Of a stretch of DNA of 23,218 bases, positions 6,887 through 16,162 are shown one piece after another (position 1 is the stretch's first letter; the number at the start of each line of letters is the position of its first letter). The stretch is from assembly GCA_003646505.1 (NCBI GenBank), contig QMKT01000003.1, positions 1 through 23,218 on the forward strand, given 5' to 3'. The stretch is from Campylobacterota bacterium (GTDB lineage Bacteria; Campylobacterota; Campylobacteria; Campylobacterales; Sulfurovaceae). Made by a program: the position numbers and the translations under genes. The notes under the pieces were generated by a model. That model was not told where the DNA came from, made no database searches, and was given only the letters and a program-made list of their open reading frames with translations.

Positions 6887-8722
6887 ATGTTAAAACGAAC
6901 ACTGTTTCTCCTTCTTCTATGTTGTACATATACGCTTTCCGCCAATGATTTTTTAGATACTTTCATAGATGAACAGATCAAAATTGAAGCAAAATTTCTT
7001 GATCAAAACCTCTCACTTGATAAAAAAGTTGCTATAAAAAAAGAACAAGAAAGCCAATATAGAAAGTTTTTTTTACAGTACGCTGCTGATAAAGAAAAGT
7101 TTCTCGAGGAAAGTAATCCCTACCGTAATCAAGTTTCTAGATTAAAACTAAGTATAAATAGCAATAGACATAGAAGCAATAGCAATGCTGTTGATCGTGA
7201 TAAGGTATTGCTAAAGGGGTATAATACAAGAAATATGATCAGAAAAATACTGCATGATAGCATAGTGGCAACCCATAGTAATTCTAAAACATTTTACAAT
7301 GAAAAAGTCAACGAAATTATAGTAAAATATTTAGCAAAGTATAAACCTTTAGATAGTGCAAAATATCTTACTTCAAAGCAAGACCAATCTAGTCCAATCG
7401 TTCAATCTCTCATTAAAGCGGTAGAAGATCAAAGATATTTAGATAGTGTTGTCAATTCATTCTCTTCAGCATTGGTTGAACAAAGCACACATATTTACAA
7501 AACATCCCGTTTAGCAGATTCTAAAGTATTTAGCATACTTAATACGATAAATACTTCTCCTTATGGTTTAAAGATCAACGCCTACCTTTCTCCTATTCAT
7601 TTAGATATAGCCAAAGTCCTTCTTGTTCTTTTGGTCGCACTTTTCATTTTAATAGTACAGACTGTTTTATGGTTCATTCTAAATCGTATTTTGCAGCACT
7701 ACAAACTTAAAGAGGAAGATATAGAGTATATACATACTCATATTACAAAACTATTTAATTTGATCACTTCAGTAATGATGGTCCATATCATACTTGTAAG
7801 CTTTTTAGGTATGGATACCAAAGCCATCAATATCTCTAAACTCTTTGCTATATTTTATGTTCTGAGTATCGCATTAATGTTATACAGGATCACCAATACT
7901 ATTGCATATATGAAAATGGAACAGATCAAAAAGAGTAAAGTGATCAAAAACGAAGTGATCAACCTTATGATAAAAGTGATCAATGGCTTTATCGTCATTG
8001 TAGCTATGATCGCTATTCTTAAAATCTTTGGTGTCAATCTTACTGCCCTGCTTTCAGGTCTTGGTATTGCTGGTGCAGCTATCGCCTTTGCAGCAAAAGA
8101 CAGCATTGCCAATATCTTTGCTTCTGTCTCAATACTCCTGGGAGATGTATTTGAACAGGGTGACTGGATAGAGACAAATACTGTGAACGGTACAGTTGTT
8201 GAGATCGGTCTTCGTGCTACAACCATACGTACTTTTGCCAATGCACTCATTTCCATCCCCAATTCTGAACTGGCAAATTCTGGTGTAAAAAACTGGAGCA
8301 GAAGACGTATTGGACGTCGTATAAAGATGAATATTGGTGTAACCTATCAGTCAGATTTCAATGATATTCGTCAAGCCATTCTTGATATAAGAGAGATGCT
8401 TAAAGAACATCATGGCATTGCCGATCAACGTACAGAATATAGCAATTCAGTCCGTGAATCAAAACTTGTTTCTACTGAAGATTACAAAGGTATTAAACGT
8501 ACTACATTGGTCTATATGGATGAATTTGCTGATTCCAGTATCAATATCCTGGTCTATTGTTTTAGCCGTACTGTTGATTGGGAGGAATGGCTGGAAGTAA
8601 AAGAAGATGTAATGTTTAAAGTCTCAGATATTCTGACTCAAAATAACCTTGAGTTTGCTTACCCTTCATTGGCACTTTATCATCCGGAAGCAGAATCTCT
8701 ACCAGATATAGAATCTTTATAA
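6887..8722 (+). CDS. Large MscS-family mechanosensitive channel
   Basis: This encodes 611 residues, about twice the size of E. coli MscS (286). A cleavable signal peptide is likely (1-19, ending TLSA before NDF), followed by a charged, mostly helical periplasmic region (about 20-235). Hydrophobic segments lie near 240-265, 288-306, 316-336 and 359-381. The pore helix follows at about 383-418 (LLSGLGIAGAAIAFAAKD, Gly/Ala-rich as in MscS TM3), then the beta domain with GDWIE (425-429), VNGTVVEIGLRATTIRT and PNSEL, and a C-terminal alpha/beta domain to 611. It would act as a stretch-gated channel releasing solutes on hypo-osmotic shock. The ATG at 6887 has AAAGG 7 nt upstream. The extended N-terminal part puts it among the MscK/YbdG/Ynal-like larger homologues, but I cannot name a subfamily. 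Confidence 0.92.
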   Translation: MLKRTLFLLLLCCTYTLSANDFLDTFIDEQIKIEAKFLDQNLSLDKKVAIKKEQESQYRKFFLQYAADKEKFLEESNPYRNQVSRLKLSINSNRHRSNSNAVDRDKVLLKGYNTRNMIRKILHDSIVATHSNSKTFYNEKVNEIIVKYLAKYKPLDSAKYLTSKQDQSSPIVQSLIKAVEDQRYLDSVVNSFSSALVEQSTHIYKTSRLADSKVFSILNTINTSPYGLKINAYLSPIHLDIAKVLLVLLVALFILIVQTVLWFILNRILQHYKLKEEDIEYIHTHITKLFNLITSVMMVHIILVSFLGMDTKAINISKLFAIFYVLSIALMLYRITNTIAYMKMEQIKKSKVIKNEVINLMIKVINGFIVIVAMIAILKIFGVNLTALLSGLGIAGAAIAFAAKDSIANIFASVSILLGDVFEQGDWIETNTVNGTVVEIGLRATTIRTFANALISIPNSELANSGVKNWSRRRIGRRIKMNIGVTYQSDFNDIRQAILDIREMLKEHHGIADQRTEYSNSVRESKLVSTEDYKGIKRTTLVYMDEFADSSINILVYCFSRTVDWEEWLEVKEDVMFKVSDILTQNNLEFAYPSLALYHPEAESLPDIESL

Positions 8723-8731
8723 GCTTCTATA

Positions 8732-8956
8732 TCAAGCATTTTGTAACGTTTTGGTATGGTGTATGGTCAAAGAAGTATCTAAATAATACCTTTTAAAAAT
8801 ATACATTTCCAAATGATAGATTTCTTTATCTATAGGTTTCACATTCATAAGATACTCTTCTTCACTCATTTCACCTTTTTTGTATCGTTGATAATATGCT
8901 TCCAGTCTTTTTTGTAAATGCGCTAAAGGATTTGATACGAATATCATTTTATTCAT
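8732..8956 (-). CDS. Small hypothetical protein, helical
   Basis: This encodes 74 residues, soluble and charged. The middle part (about 10-52), with LQKRLEAYYQRYKKGEMSEE followed by EYL and IDKEIYHLEMYIF, looks like two helices with coiled-coil spacing. No known motif is visible. The ATG at 8956 has an AAAAGGA ribosome-binding site 6 nt upstream, which supports a real gene. It converges on the MscS-type gene with only 9 nt between the stop codons, and no strong terminator is visible there. Function is unknown. Confidence 0.6.
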   Translation of the reverse strand: MNKMIFVSNPLAHLQKRLEAYYQRYKKGEMSEEEYLMNVKPIDKEIYHLEMYIFKRYYLDTSLTIHHTKTLQNA

Positions 8957-9073
8957 CTGTATCCTTTTACCACTCTAATTCTATACTTTTCATATGCCAT
9001 CCTTTTTAAGTGAACATGACATTATAGAAAGAATATAAAATATAAATAAGGTCATTTTCAGAGATAAAAATTT

Positions 9074-9184
9074 ATGAAAATGGCTACCTCAATGGAGTAT
9101 GTATATTATTCAGAAGAAGTATTTGACCGTTTCAATATTGCTACAAACTTAATAAGCGCAAGATGTATTGAAAAATATAAATAA
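9074..9184 (+). CDS. Possible 36-residue ORF in the suf upstream region
   Basis: The spacer 8957-9270 (314 bp) holds the promoter side of two genes and this short ORF, which begins MKMATSMEYVYYSEEVFD. It has no good ribosome-binding site (only AGAGAT about 9 nt upstream) and no recognised motif. Base composition is slightly less AT-rich than the flanks. It may be chance or the remnant of a larger gene. Confidence 0.15.
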   Translation: MKMATSMEYVYYSEEVFDRFNIATNLISARCIEKYK

Positions 9185-9214
9185 GACAATCTTACTCTTA
9201 TATAACAATAATAC

Positions 9215-9244
9215 ATGACAAATACAGCCTTTTTATGCTATAAA
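9215..9244 (+). promoter_or_regulatory. Promoter of the suf operon
   Basis: ATGACA (9215-9220, 5/6 of the -35 consensus) is separated by 18 nt from TATAAA (9239-9244), preceded by TGC (extended -10). Transcription near 9251 gives a leader of about 20 nt with AAGGA at 9260-9264. I see no obvious IscR, SufR or Fur box. Confidence 0.5.
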
Positions 9245-9270
9245 TTATACAGATCATATAAGGATTTCAA

Positions 9271-10710
9271 ATGGCAAATGAAGGGTTAGATAAAGCTGTC
9301 TCAGGCGAGTATGCACTTGGCTTTGAGATAGATATCGAAACTGAAACTGTACCACCGGGACTAGATGAAAGTACCATTGCTTTTATCTCTAAGAAAAAAG
9401 AAGAACCCGAGTGGATGCTGGAGCTTAGACTCAAAGCACTTAAAAAGTGGGAGACCATGACAGAGCCTCACTGGGCAAAGCTTGACTATACACCTATAAA
9501 CTATCAGTCAATCTCCTATTTTGCTGCACCTAAAGAGCAGATTGATAGCTTAGATGAAGTTGATCCTAAAATCTTAGAAGCCTATGAGAAACTTGGTATT
9601 TCTCTTGAAGAGCAAAAACAACTAGCAGGTGTAAAAGTAGCTGTAGATGCTGTCGTAGATTCAGTCTCTGTTAAAACAACCTACTCAGAAGAACTTGAAA
9701 AACACGGTGTAATTTTCTGTTCTATCTCTGATGCCATACGTGAACATCCTGAACTTGTGAAAAAATATATGTTTTCTGTTGTGCCTATGGCAGACAACTA
9801 CTTTGCAGCACTCAATTCAGCAGTGTTTACCGATGGTACTTTTGTTTACATTCCAAAAGGTGTACGATGTCCTATGGAACTTTCAACTTACTTTAGAATA
9901 AACGCTCTAAATACTGGGCAGTTTGAACGTACCCTCATCATCGCAGATGAAGGAAGTCATGTAAGTTATAATGAAGGCTGTTCCGCACCAACACGTGGTG
10001 AGCATCAGCTTCACGCTGCGGTAGTTGAACTCATCATATTGAAAGATGCAGAGATCAAATACTCTACTATTCAAAACTGGTACCCTGGAGATGAAAATGG
10101 TAAAGGTGGTATTTATAACTTTGTAACCAAGCGTGCCATTTGTGAAGGTGATAATTCAAAAGTTTCCTGGACACAGGTTGAGACAGGGTCTGCCATTACA
10201 TGGAAGTATCCCAGCTGTATTTTAAAAGGTGACAATTCTGTGGGTGAATTTTACTCTGTTGCTGTTACTACCCTAGCACAGCAGGCAGATACAGGTACAA
10301 AGATGATACACATCGGTAAGAACACACGTTCTACTATCATCTCAAAAGGTATCTCAGCTATGAAAGGTCAAAATACCTATAGGGGTCTTGTCAAGATAAA
10401 CGCTTCTGCTGTAGGTGCACGTAACTACTCTGAGTGTGATTCATTGCTTATAGGCTCTAACTGTGGTGCTCACACTTTCCCTTACTTAGAATCTAAAGAT
10501 ACACAAGGGCAAGTTGAACATGAAGCTACTACCTCAAAAATAAGTGATGAACAACTCTTTTACTTACGTCAAAGAGGTATAACCGAGGAGGATGCTGTGT
10601 CTATGATAGTCCATGGTTTTTGTAAACAAGTCTTTAGCCAACTCCCTATGGAATACGCAGTTGAAGCCAAAGCATTATTAGAATTAACATTAGAAGGAAG
10701 TGTAGGATGA
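9271..10710 (+). CDS. sufB: SufB, Fe-S cluster scaffold subunit
   Basis: This encodes 479 residues, typical for SufB. SufB forms the SufBC2D scaffold, where sulfur delivered by SufE is assembled with iron into a nascent cluster in the cytoplasm. Visible SufB blocks are [20 protein letters not shown] (191-210), the core beta-helix, [20 protein letters not shown] (385-404) with cysteines C389 and C398, and the C-terminal [14 protein letters not shown] (424-437). The NYSECDS cysteine lies in the region of the essential E. coli acceptor cysteine. The ATG at 9271 has AAGGA 6 nt upstream. It is the first gene of the operon, and its stop overlaps the sufC start (ATGA). Confidence 0.97.
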   Translation: MANEGLDKAVSGEYALGFEIDIETETVPPGLDESTIAFISKKKEEPEWMLELRLKALKKWETMTEPHWAKLDYTPINYQSISYFAAPKEQIDSLDEVDPKILEAYEKLGISLEEQKQLAGVKVAVDAVVDSVSVKTTYSEELEKHGVIFCSISDAIREHPELVKKYMFSVVPMADNYFAALNSAVFTDGTFVYIPKGVRCPMELSTYFRINALNTGQFERTLIIADEGSHVSYNEGCSAPTRGEHQLHAAVVELIILKDAEIKYSTIQNWYPGDENGKGGIYNFVTKRAICEGDNSKVSWTQVETGSAITWKYPSCILKGDNSVGEFYSVAVTTLAQQADTGTKMIHIGKNTRSTIISKGISAMKGQNTYRGLVKINASAVGARNYSECDSLLIGSNCGAHTFPYLESKDTQGQVEHEATTSKISDEQLFYLRQRGITEEDAVSMIVHGFCKQVFSQLPMEYAVEAKALLELTLEGSVG

Positions 10711-11459
10711 GTACAGTGATGAAAATAGAGAATTTAGAAGCAAAAATAGGTGACAAGAAAATACTTAAAGGTCTAAACCTAGAGTTAGAAGCTGGAAAAG
10801 TACATGCGATCATGGGGCCAAACGGCGCAGGTAAATCAACACTTTCTAAAACGATAGTGGGACATTACGATGTCGAAGTACTTGGTGGAGATATCACTTA
10901 CAAAGGTAAAAGTATCGTAGATATGGATGCAGAAGAAAGAGCTTTAGAGGGTATCTTCCTTTCTTTCCAACATCCAGTAGAGATCCCTGGTGTTAATAAT
11001 GCATACTTCTTAAGAACAGCACTTAATGCTAAACGTAAATATGAAGGCAAAGAAGAGCTCAATGCTGCTGAATTTTTACGTCTTATGAAAAATCACTTGG
11101 AAATGCTTGGTATGAAATCTGACATGATCAGCCGTTCTCTTAATGAAGGTTTCTCTGGTGGAGAGAAAAAACGTAATGAAATCCTGCAAATGCTTATCTT
11201 GGAGCCGGAAGTTATCATCCTGGATGAGATTGACTCAGGGCTAGACATTGATGCACTTAGAGCCGTTTCAGAAGGAATTAACAAGATGAAAGACGGTAAA
11301 CGTACTTTCCTTGTTATCACACACTATAGCCGTATACTTGACTATATAGAGCCAGATTACATTCATGTACTTAAAGATGGAAAAGTCATTAAAACAGCTG
11401 GTCCTGAGTTAGTGGCACAGTTGGAAGAGCATGGGTATGATGCTATAGAGGAGGAATAA
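10707..11459 (+). CDS. sufC: SufC, ATPase of the SufBCD complex
   Basis: This encodes 250 residues of a soluble ABC-type ATPase that drives conformational change in the SufB-SufD dimer. Walker A is GPNGAGKST (37-45), the signature motif is [10 protein letters not shown] (149-158, the Phe variant usual in SufC), Walker B with catalytic Glu is VIILDE (169-174), and the switch His is H206. All catalytic residues are present. The start overlaps sufB by 4 nt (ATGA), indicating translational coupling, and the end overlaps the sufD start by 1 nt (TAATG). Confidence 0.97.
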   Translation: MSTVMKIENLEAKIGDKKILKGLNLELEAGKVHAIMGPNGAGKSTLSKTIVGHYDVEVLGGDITYKGKSIVDMDAEERALEGIFLSFQHPVEIPGVNNAYFLRTALNAKRKYEGKEELNAAEFLRLMKNHLEMLGMKSDMISRSLNEGFSGGEKKRNEILQMLILEPEVIILDEIDSGLDIDALRAVSEGINKMKDGKRTFLVITHYSRILDYIEPDYIHVLKDGKVIKTAGPELVAQLEEHGYDAIEEE

Positions 11460-12643
11460 TGAATCTCATCACGCTTAAAAATAAAAGTAGAGAAGAAGTA
11501 GCTACTACTTTAGAAGTAGAAAGTCGTGAACTACTCTTAGAAAAATTTATTTCTCTTGGACTGCCTCACAAAATGACAGAAGAGTACCATTACTTTGATG
11601 TTGAGAAACTACTTGATGCAGAGTATAAAACACTAAACTATGTTCCTAAAACCATCGTTGAAGGAGACAAGATAGAGATAGTTGATGGTGTTGTGACCAC
11701 AGCGCCCAAAGGGATGCGTGTATATTATGAACCATGTGAGATGATAGATATGAATCATTTTGATGCGCTCTATTATCTAGGTCACCTACTCTCGCCCCGT
11801 ACCATTAAGATAGAGATAGATGGAGATACAGCGGTAGAAATACTTCATAAATATACACAAAGTGATACACTTATCTCGTACCGTATTGTACTTTATAATC
11901 AAGCAAATCGTCATACAGCAGTATATGAAAACTTTGAAGCTGATGATATAAAAAATACGCTTGTGCTTTATGGTTATGATATGCACGTAGCACAAGACTC
12001 AACACTTAGATTTATAAAATTACAAACCATGCAAAATAGTGGCTATAGTATGATAGCTTCACACAAAGTAAATGTATCAAAAAATGCCAATGCAGTACTC
12101 AAAAACTTCGACTTTGGTGGAGATAAGGCTTTGAATATATTTAAAATTGAACTGGGTGAGTATGCTCATGTAGATGCTGGACACCTACTCTACCTCAATA
12201 ATGACTCAAAACGTGGTACTGCTTCACAGATCATCCACCGTGGTGAGTACTCTACTTCTAAACAGGAAGCTAAAAATATATTGGATGGTCAAGCTAGAGG
12301 AATTTTTGATGCACTGATACGTGTAGAGCACTCTGCCAAGTTTAGTAAAGCAGAGCAAAGTGCAAAGTCTATATTACTTCATAAAAAAGCGTACATGGCA
12401 TCTAAACCACAGCTTGAGATCTATATAGATGAACTGGAAGCAAGCCATGGTGCTACAACTGGTCAGCTAGATGAAAAACAACTTTTCTACCTACAAAGCC
12501 GCGGAATCAGCTATGTAGAAGCTAGAAAAATACTTGTCATCGCCTTTGCTAACACACTGATAGAGCAAGTTAAAGACAGCAGACATCAAGATCGTATAAA
12601 AGCTGCTTTTGAAGAAGTTTTTTATACGGAAAATAAAGGATAA
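11459..12643 (+). CDS. sufD: SufD, Fe-S cluster assembly scaffold subunit
   Basis: This encodes 394 residues, somewhat shorter than E. coli SufD (423). SufD pairs with SufB to form the cluster-building interface. The family signature near the C-terminus is clear: ASHGATTGQLDEKQLFYLQS (328-347). H330 corresponds to the functional histidine of E. coli SufD (H360). The residue two before it, a Cys in E. coli (C358), is Ala (A328) here. The N-terminal part (1-100) is divergent. The start is ATG at 11459, sharing one base with the sufC stop, with a perfect AGGAGG at 11449-11454. Confidence 0.95.
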   Translation: MNLITLKNKSREEVATTLEVESRELLLEKFISLGLPHKMTEEYHYFDVEKLLDAEYKTLNYVPKTIVEGDKIEIVDGVVTTAPKGMRVYYEPCEMIDMNHFDALYYLGHLLSPRTIKIEIDGDTAVEILHKYTQSDTLISYRIVLYNQANRHTAVYENFEADDIKNTLVLYGYDMHVAQDSTLRFIKLQTMQNSGYSMIASHKVNVSKNANAVLKNFDFGGDKALNIFKIELGEYAHVDAGHLLYLNNDSKRGTASQIIHRGEYSTSKQEAKNILDGQARGIFDALIRVEHSAKFSKAEQSAKSILLHKKAYMASKPQLEIYIDELEASHGATTGQLDEKQLFYLQSRGISYVEARKILVIAFANTLIEQVKDSRHQDRIKAAFEEVFYTENKG

Positions 12644-12646
12644 ACT

Positions 12647-13069
12647 ATGAATATGGAAGAAACGGTAGCTCATTTTAAAGAAGATTTTGATCTCTTTCCT
12701 GCTGCGAATGACAAACTAGAATATATCTTTGACTTAGGAAAAAGACATACTACACTTGCAGATGAAGAAAAAAATGATGCCACGTATGTTGTAGGTTGTG
12801 CCTCTGATGCTTGGCTTGTGGGTGAGTGTAAAGATGGAATATTACTTCTTCGTGGAGAAGGTACCTCAGAGATGGCAAAAGGCATGTTGACACTTTTACT
12901 CGATATCTTTGCAAATCGTCCAGTGGATGAAGTATTGAATTTTGATCCAGCTAAACTTCATGATATGGGAGTTGTAGAACTTCTCTCTCCTGTACGTCAG
13001 CAGAGTTTAGAAGCTTTTTTAAAGATGGTCTATGCCTATGCACAAAGATGTAAAGAGAAAGGAGAATAA
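12647..13069 (+). CDS. sufE: SufE, sulfur acceptor protein
   Basis: This encodes 140 residues, the usual SufE length. SufE takes persulfide sulfur from a cysteine desulfurase and hands it to SufB. The acceptor cysteine is C51 in VVGCASDAWL, the same number as in E. coli SufE. The helical N-terminus and the region to LSPVRQQSLEAF (113-124) are typical. The ATG at 12647 has AAAGGA 5 nt upstream; a second in-frame ATG two codons later is possible. It starts 3 nt after the sufD stop. No desulfurase gene (sufS) lies beside it, so its donor must be encoded elsewhere. Confidence 0.93.
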   Translation: MNMEETVAHFKEDFDLFPAANDKLEYIFDLGKRHTTLADEEKNDATYVVGCASDAWLVGECKDGILLLRGEGTSEMAKGMLTLLLDIFANRPVDEVLNFDPAKLHDMGVVELLSPVRQQSLEAFLKMVYAYAQRCKEKGE

Positions 13070-13070
13070 C

Positions 13071-13541
13071 ATGGATATTAACAACATAAAAGAAGATGAC
13101 ATCCCTACAACCACAGAAGAGTTAGCTGCTTATGATGCAAAGTTTAGCAAAACTACTCAAAAAAGTATTGATGAGAAGATGGCTGCTGAACGTCAAAAAT
13201 TCATAGACAAACAACCCTCTGACAAAGAAATGGAAGAGAAGATAGTAGAACATCTTAGACAAATTTACGATCCAGAATTACCTGTAAACATCTATGACTT
13301 AGGACTCATCTACAACATAGAGTGCTGGACAAATGAAGTTTCGATGCTTAAAATGTGTAAAATTACGATGACTCTTACTTCTGCAACATGTTCATTTTCA
13401 CAAGTCATTATTGACTTGGTTAAAAGCATCATAAGTAGACAATCTGGACTTGAAAACATAGATGTAGACATCGTCTTTGACCCACCATGGGGACAAGACA
13501 AGATGACCGATGATGCAAAGCTGGCGATGGGACTTCTTTAG
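13071..13541 (+). CDS. sufT: SufT-type Fe-S assembly factor (DUF59/MIP18 family)
   Basis: This encodes 156 residues. A charged, helical N-terminal extension (1-50) precedes the DUF59 domain (about 52-156), which has DPELPVNIYDLGLIY (67-81), TLTSATC with the conserved cysteine C107, and DPPWGQDKM (137-145). SufT proteins help mature or carry Fe-S clusters; related domains occur in PaaD and the eukaryotic MIP18/CIA2. The operon position after sufE makes SufT the best reading. The start is ATG at 13071, 1 nt after the sufE stop, with AAAGGAG 6 nt upstream. A longer frame open from 13032 lies inside sufE and lacks this site. Confidence 0.9.
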   Translation: MDINNIKEDDIPTTTEELAAYDAKFSKTTQKSIDEKMAAERQKFIDKQPSDKEMEEKIVEHLRQIYDPELPVNIYDLGLIYNIECWTNEVSMLKMCKITMTLTSATCSFSQVIIDLVKSIISRQSGLENIDVDIVFDPPWGQDKMTDDAKLAMGLL

Positions 13542-13558
13542 TCCCATAATCATTTTTT
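13527..13558 (+). terminator. Rho-independent-type terminator of the suf operon
   Basis: A perfect 7-bp stem ATGGGAC/GTCCCAT (13527-13533 with 13541-13547, 7-nt loop) covers the sufT stop codon and is followed after 5 nt by T6 (13553-13558). The T-run is on the plus strand only, so it serves the suf operon, not the convergent gene. Confidence 0.6.
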
Positions 13559-15988
13559 CAAAATACGCTCTTTGATTTCTATTGCAGGAAGTGCTTCAAA
13601 ATAAAAATGTCCTTGAACATACGCACAGTCATACTTAAAAAGTTCATCTCGCTCTTCTTCTGTTTCAACACCTTCAGCGATAATATTTAGTCCTAAACTG
13701 TTAGCTAACGCAATGATAGCTTTTACGATTTCCACATTCTCTTGATCGTGAGGGATACCTCTAATAAATGACTTGTCGATTTTAATTTTATTGACAGGTA
13801 GCCGTTTTAAGTAGGCTAAAGAAGAATACCCTGTTCCAAAATCATCAATAGCAATTTGAATACCCATATTGCTGATCTCTTCTAATTTTGAAATGGACTC
13901 TTCTGGACTTCTCATCACTTGACTCTCTGTTATTTCTAACTCCAACCATTTTGGATCAAAGTTAAATTTTTCTATATTTTTTTTCAACACATCAATAAAG
14001 TCACCACTTCTTAACTGACGCATAGAAAGATTTAACGATAATAGACCTGGGTTTAATCCCTCAGCATGCCAGGTAACAAATTGTTTCATTGCTGCTTCCA
14101 TCACCCATTTATCTATGATTACAATCAATCCTGACAATTCTGCGATATCTATGAATTTAGCAGGTAACAAAAGTCCTTTCTGCGGATGGTTCCAACGTAT
14201 AAGAGCTTCCAGTCCTACACTTATTTGGTTTTTAACATCAATTTGAGGTTGATAATAAAGCACAAATTCATCTCGCTCTAAAGCTTGGCGTAAATCGGTC
14301 TGGATACTAAGTCTTTCTTGTGCATGATCTGTCATTTCTGACGCATAAAACTGCATATTATTACGTCCCTCTTCTTTAGCATGATACATTGCTGTATCAG
14401 CAAACTTGAGGAGATTTTCCGGCTTATCAGAATCTTGAGGATAAGCACTTATTCCTATACTACATGTCAGATAAAACCTATGTCCATCTATCTGTATAGG
14501 TTCAACTAAACTATGCTCTATTTTTTCTGCTAAAAATGTAGCATTCTCTATGTTTTCCAACTCTTCCATAACAATAGTAAACTCATCACCACCTAACCTT
14601 GCGAGCGTATCAATTTCCCTCATATGAGACTTAAAACGCTTAGTAACCTCTACAAGAACCATGTCTCCAACGTGGTGACCCAAGGAGTCATTAATTTCTT
14701 TAAAGTAGTCTAAATCTATAAAAAATATAGCTATATTATGATAATGTCGTTTTGCATGTTCTATAGCATGTTCAAGTCTATCTAAGAAAAGTACACGGTT
14801 GGGTAAGCCAGTTAAAGCATCATGGTGCGCCTGGAAATCTAACATATCTTTTTGCTCATGTAAAGCAATTTCCGCTTTTTTCTTATCTGAAATATCTCTC
14901 CATACTCCATGTATTACATTTTTATCATCTAAAACAATAGGAGTAAGTGTCAGTTCCACTATAAACTCTTCTCCATCTGCTTTTTTATGTACCCATTCAA
15001 ATTGATGCCAACCTTTTTCATACGTAACAGCAATCATCTCTTCTGCTTTCTCATATGAAAGTCTTCCATCAGGTTGGTACTCGGGAGAGAGTAGAGAAAG
15101 GTGTACGTTAAGAAGTTTCTCTTTTGTTTCATACTTTAATATCTCTACTATCTTCTCATTACACTGAATAATGACACCATCATAAAGTATGGAAATACCA
15201 TCAGAAGACTTTTCAAATAGCGTTTCAAAGGTATCTTTTTGTTTTTCTATCTCTTTTGTTTTAGCTTCTATTTCATTTTCAAGTTCATGTGTATATTTTT
15301 CTTCCTTGTCACGCATTTTTTGAATTAAGAGATAAATAACAACTAAGAAAAAGATATAAAGAAAAAATGTTCCCATAAGGTTTTCTATAAAGTCTGCATA
15401 AAGTGTTTTAAAAATACTACGTTTTTTCACCTCTATATTAAGCAGTCCCCTAATGTCACCTAATTTATAGTCATAAGCTGTTGCATATTTCTGCCGTATA
15501 CTTGGTATGGCATCTTCTCGTTTACCATGACACTTCATACATAGTGGTTTTATGTACATAGGTTGTGTATAGAAATATGAATCTTTTTTATGTACGAAGT
15601 TGTCAGTTTTTTCTGGATTATTTTTAAAATATTGAATTTGCTCTAATTCAAATTGGTTTGCCATATTATCGATGTTTCTAGGTCTGTCTGAGACAGTTCG
15701 TATCATAATATCTCCATTCACATTTTCCGAAAAACGTTCACTTATATCTGATATTGTTTTCACGGGAAGTAAATTAAGTGTTTGCTCATCTATTTCTATA
15801 TGATTAGTGATGAATATAGATTGATAGGTTTGACGAAAAGCATCTACAAAGCCTGCAATAGCTTCACTCTCACTCAAAAGTATGATTTTTTCTGTATTTT
15901 GTAAATCATTAAATTGTGTATAAGTTCTATATCCGATAAATATGAATAATAATAATGCAAAGGTTGCAAAAAGTTTCATTTTATACAT
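13550..15988 (-). CDS. Membrane sensor with CxxCH haem domain, PAS, GGDEF and EAL
   Basis: This encodes 812 residues. A signal-anchor helix (about 4-20) and a second membrane helix (about 203-223) flank a periplasmic domain (about 25-200) that carries CMKCH (150-154), a c-type haem attachment motif. The domain resembles the Tll0287-like (DUF3365) family. A coiled coil (about 224-255), PAS (about 255-370), GGDEF (about 385-550, motif 466-470, RxxD 457-460) and EAL (about 565-810) follow. The EAL domain keeps E594-A-L596, N653, E685/E688, D715-D716, K736, E772 and Q792. Both enzyme domains look intact. It probably couples a redox or gas signal in the periplasm to c-di-GMP turnover; the signal is inference. 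The ATG at 15988 has AAGGAAG 5 nt upstream. It is a paralogue of the protein at 1951-5223, and converges on sufT with an 8-nt gap. Confidence 0.92.
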   Translation of the reverse strand: MYKMKLFATFALLLFIFIGYRTYTQFNDLQNTEKIILLSESEAIAGFVDAFRQTYQSIFITNHIEIDEQTLNLLPVKTISDISERFSENVNGDIMIRTVSDRPRNIDNMANQFELEQIQYFKNNPEKTDNFVHKKDSYFYTQPMYIKPLCMKCHGKREDAIPSIRQKYATAYDYKLGDIRGLLNIEVKKRSIFKTLYADFIENLMGTFFLYIFFLVVIYLLIQKMRDKEEKYTHELENEIEAKTKEIEKQKDTFETLFEKSSDGISILYDGVIIQCNEKIVEILKYETKEKLLNVHLSLLSPEYQPDGRLSYEKAEEMIAVTYEKGWHQFEWVHKKADGEEFIVELTLTPIVLDDKNVIHGVWRDISDKKKAEIALHEQKDMLDFQAHHDALTGLPNRVLFLDRLEHAIEHAKRHYHNIAIFFIDLDYFKEINDSLGHHVGDMVLVEVTKRFKSHMREIDTLARLGGDEFTIVMEELENIENATFLAEKIEHSLVEPIQIDGHRFYLTCSIGISAYPQDSDKPENLLKFADTAMYHAKEEGRNNMQFYASEMTDHAQERLSIQTDLRQALERDEFVLYYQPQIDVKNQISVGLEALIRWNHPQKGLLLPAKFIDIAELSGLIVIIDKWVMEAAMKQFVTWHAEGLNPGLLSLNLSMRQLRSGDFIDVLKKNIEKFNFDPKWLELEITESQVMRSPEESISKLEEISNMGIQIAIDDFGTGYSSLAYLKRLPVNKIKIDKSFIRGIPHDQENVEIVKAIIALANSLGLNIIAEGVETEEERDELFKYDCAYVQGHFYFEALPAIEIKERILKK

Positions 15989-16017
15989 AGATGCTTCCTT
16001 AATGATATATATACCCT

Positions 16018-16026
16018 ATTTTAACA
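16018..16026 (-). promoter_or_regulatory. Extended -10 candidate of the haem-sensor gene
   Basis: On the minus strand TGT-TAAAAT (16026-16018) would start transcription near 16011, about 22 nt before the ATG. The match is moderate (5/6) and no -35 is evident. Confidence 0.3.
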
Positions 16027-16126
16027 CCACTTATATAATAGAAACTTAGAAAACTGTATTTTATACCAAAAAAAAGGAGAAAATATAATAAAAACTTTAT
16101 AAAAAGATAACAAAAAGATATAATTA

Positions 16127-16156
16127 TTAGGATATTTCCTAAAACTCTGCTATAAT
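16127..16156 (+). promoter_or_regulatory. Promoter of the DEAD-box helicase gene with a dyad over the -35
   Basis: TGC-TATAAT (16148-16156) is a perfect extended -10. The -35 position holds no consensus but instead a dyad TTAGGA-TATT-TCCTAA (16127-16142), a possible activator or repressor site. Transcription near 16163 leaves a leader of about 190 nt before the ATG at 16354. Confidence 0.55.
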
Positions 16157-16162
16157 CGCGTT

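Noticed and set aside
13032..13070. Longer start for sufT
   Set aside because: The extension lies out of frame within sufE and lacks a ribosome-binding site; ATG at 13071 has AAAGGAG at the right distance.
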